NCBI GenBank assembly: GCA_023399455.1
Contig: JAEWPN010000200.1
Span: 1 to 7,002 of the forward strand
Source of the DNA: Bacillota bacterium
GTDB lineage: Bacteria > Bacillota > Clostridia > Lachnospirales > Lachnospiraceae
Direction of reading: 5' to 3'
DNA length: 7,002 bases
In this document: positions 5,912 through 7,002 of the stretch, piece by piece
Position numbering within the stretch: the stretch's first letter is position 1
Layout of the letters: each line of letters opens with the position of its first letter
Position numbers and translations under genes: made by a program
Notes under the pieces: generated by a model
What the model saw: the letters and a program-made list of their open reading frames with translations, nothing else
Database searches by the model: none
What the model was told of the DNA's origin: nothing

Positions 5912-6921
5912 TGGATCAAAAAGTTTTAGCGGTCTGCGATAAGGAGGAGAAATATCTTTACCGACTCGTAGAATGTCTGGAAAACAGAGAGCTCCTGCCT
6001 TTTTCGATTTGTGCCTTTACGAACGAAAGAGCGCTTAGAAAATTCAGCAGCAAAACGAAAATTGAGCTTTTGCTCATTGCGGAGAGCCTCTATGAAGAGG
6101 ATTTAAAGGGGCTTCCGATTGAGCATATCCTTATTTTGAATGAGAGCGGAAACGAGGCGGGTGACGGAATAAAAAATATTAATAAATATCAGGCGGCGGA
6201 AGGAATTTTCCGGGAAATCATGGAAAGCTGTATAGAAAATGTACAAGTGGTCTCTACGCGTCGGCTATCGGAAACCCCGATGAAGATTATTGGAAATTAC
6301 ACCCCCATAAGAAGGTGCCTGCAAACCACTTTTTCTCTTACTATGGGTCAGATATTAGCTAAGAAACATAAAGTTTTGTACATGAACTTCGAGAGCTATT
6401 CAGGATTGAGTTATCTGTTGAATCGGGAATTTAACGTCGACATTAGTGATGTGCTGTATTATTTTAACTGCGAAAGAGAAAAGCTGGCATATCGCCTGGC
6501 GGGAATGGTGCAATCGATAAACGGTATGGACTTCATTCCGCCGGTAGTTTCTTATCAGGATTTAAGCGGGGTAACGGGGGAACAATGGCTGCATTTGTTT
6601 CAGGAAGTCGAAGCGGCCTCCTCCTATGAGTACTTGATTTTGGATCTTTCAGAGCAAATGCATGGACTTTTCAATATCCTGCGGCAATGCTTCAAGGTCT
6701 ACACGATAACGCGGGAGGATGGGTTTGCGGCAGCCAAAATGAAGCAGTATGAAGCGATGCTGAGTATGACAGAGTACATGGATGTGGCAGCTAAGACAAA
6801 AAAGTGGAACCTGCCGGTTTTCCACAGGCTTCCGGATGGACTGGAGCAGTTAACCCACGGGGAATTGGCATGCTTCGTGAAAAAAATCGTCGAGGAAGAT
6901 ATCTATGAGCAGACAGGATGA
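5911..6921 (+). CDS. tadZ: TadZ/CpaE-like pilus assembly protein with degenerate P-loop
   Basis: TadZ/CpaE is a ParA/MinD-related protein that places the Tad secretion machine, often at a pole. At 336 residues it has the expected two parts. Residues 1-115 look like an atypical receiver domain: VLAVCD at the start, ELLLIAESL where the phospho-acceptor aspartate should sit but does not, and HILILNES. Residues 123-336 are the ATPase-like part, with IIGNYTPIRRCLQTTF (126-141) in the P-loop place and YLILDLS (241-247) as Walker B, with D245. The usual GKT reads LQT (137-139), so the signature lysine is missing. Eubacterium rectale TadZ is known to have an atypical receiver and a deviant Walker A with low ATPase activity. 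The ribosome binding site is AAAGGGGGG at 5890-5898. It overlaps the gene before by 1 base and the gene after by 17. Confidence 0.85.
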   Translation: MDQKVLAVCDKEEKYLYRLVECLENRELLPFSICAFTNERALRKFSSKTKIELLLIAESLYEEDLKGLPIEHILILNESGNEAGDGIKNINKYQAAEGIFREIMESCIENVQVVSTRRLSETPMKIIGNYTPIRRCLQTTFSLTMGQILAKKHKVLYMNFESYSGLSYLLNREFNVDISDVLYYFNCEREKLAYRLAGMVQSINGMDFIPPVVSYQDLSGVTGEQWLHLFQEVEAASSYEYLILDLSEQMHGLFNILRQCFKVYTITREDGFAAAKMKQYEAMLSMTEYMDVAAKTKKWNLPVFHRLPDGLEQLTHGELACFVKKIVEEDIYEQTG

Positions 6922-7002
6922 AACAAAAAATAAGCTGAAAGCGATGATTTTAGAAAGAATCGATTTTTCGAGAGAATTACCGGATGAAGAAATCAAGGAT
7001 AT
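6905..7002 (+). CDS. tadA: TadA/CpaF-type secretion ATPase (3' partial, N-terminus only)
   Basis: Only the first 32 codons are inside the window. ATG 6905 is preceded 6 bases upstream by GAGGAAG (6892-6898) and overlaps the end of tadZ by 17 bases in another frame. The residues KAMILERIDFSRELPDEEIKD resemble the N-terminal helical segment of CpaF-family ATPases (VLERLDLSREVSDEEL-like), and the gene lies where TadA is expected, directly after TadZ. The family powers Flp pilus assembly. The ATPase core and its Walker motifs lie beyond the right edge, so the call rests on this short stretch plus gene order. Confidence 0.7.
   Translation, partial: MSRQDETKNKLKAMILERIDFSRELPDEEIKD

Overview
This window looks like part of the chromosome of a motile, probably spore-forming, anaerobic member of the Clostridia, most likely Lachnospiraceae. 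The evidence is a Lachnospiraceae-style flagellin and FliS pair behind a very large DUF6240-like protein, a BofA-family gene next to a DUF2508 (YaaL) gene, and a Firmicutes-type Tad pilus locus. I cannot name the species from sequence alone. I see no rRNA, tRNA, insertion sequence, CRISPR array or phage gene.

Left part (1-4460, + strand): the end of a flagellar locus. A long gene cut by the left edge (at least 934 residues) carries about ten degenerate helical repeats and ends in a domain that resembles the FliK C-terminal domain. It is followed two bases later by flagellin, then by FliS, the flagellin export chaperone. A good candidate sigma-D (sigma-28) promoter lies inside the 3' end of the large gene, so flagellin and FliS probably have their own late-class promoter. 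A short stem-loop spans the flagellin stop codon, just ahead of the fliS ribosome binding site.

Middle (4422-5152): a small divergent pair. A DUF2508/YaaL-family gene on the - strand converges on fliS and overlaps its last 39 bases. A perfect 11-bp hairpin inside its coding sequence is the best candidate for the terminator of the flagellin-fliS operon. On the + strand, about 170 bases from its start, is a BofA-family integral membrane protein. In Bacillus subtilis yaaL and bofA are co-directional neighbours; here the pair is kept but split by orientation.

Right part (5153-7002, + strand): the start of a tad (tight adherence / Flp pilus) operon. A near-consensus sigma-A promoter (TGGACA-N17-TATAAT) precedes an A24 prepilin peptidase (TadV/CpaA type). 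Next comes a TadZ/CpaE-like protein with a pseudo-receiver domain and a degenerate P-loop, then the first 32 codons of a TadA/CpaF-type secretion ATPase. These genes overlap by 1 and 17 bases and are surely co-transcribed. The window therefore joins a swimming apparatus to an adhesion or surface-pilus apparatus.

The most unusual points are the repeat-rich flagellar protein, the promoter buried in coding sequence, a lone cysteine at flagellin residue 4, the terminator hairpin that doubles as DUF2508 coding sequence, and the loss of the signature P-loop lysine in TadZ.
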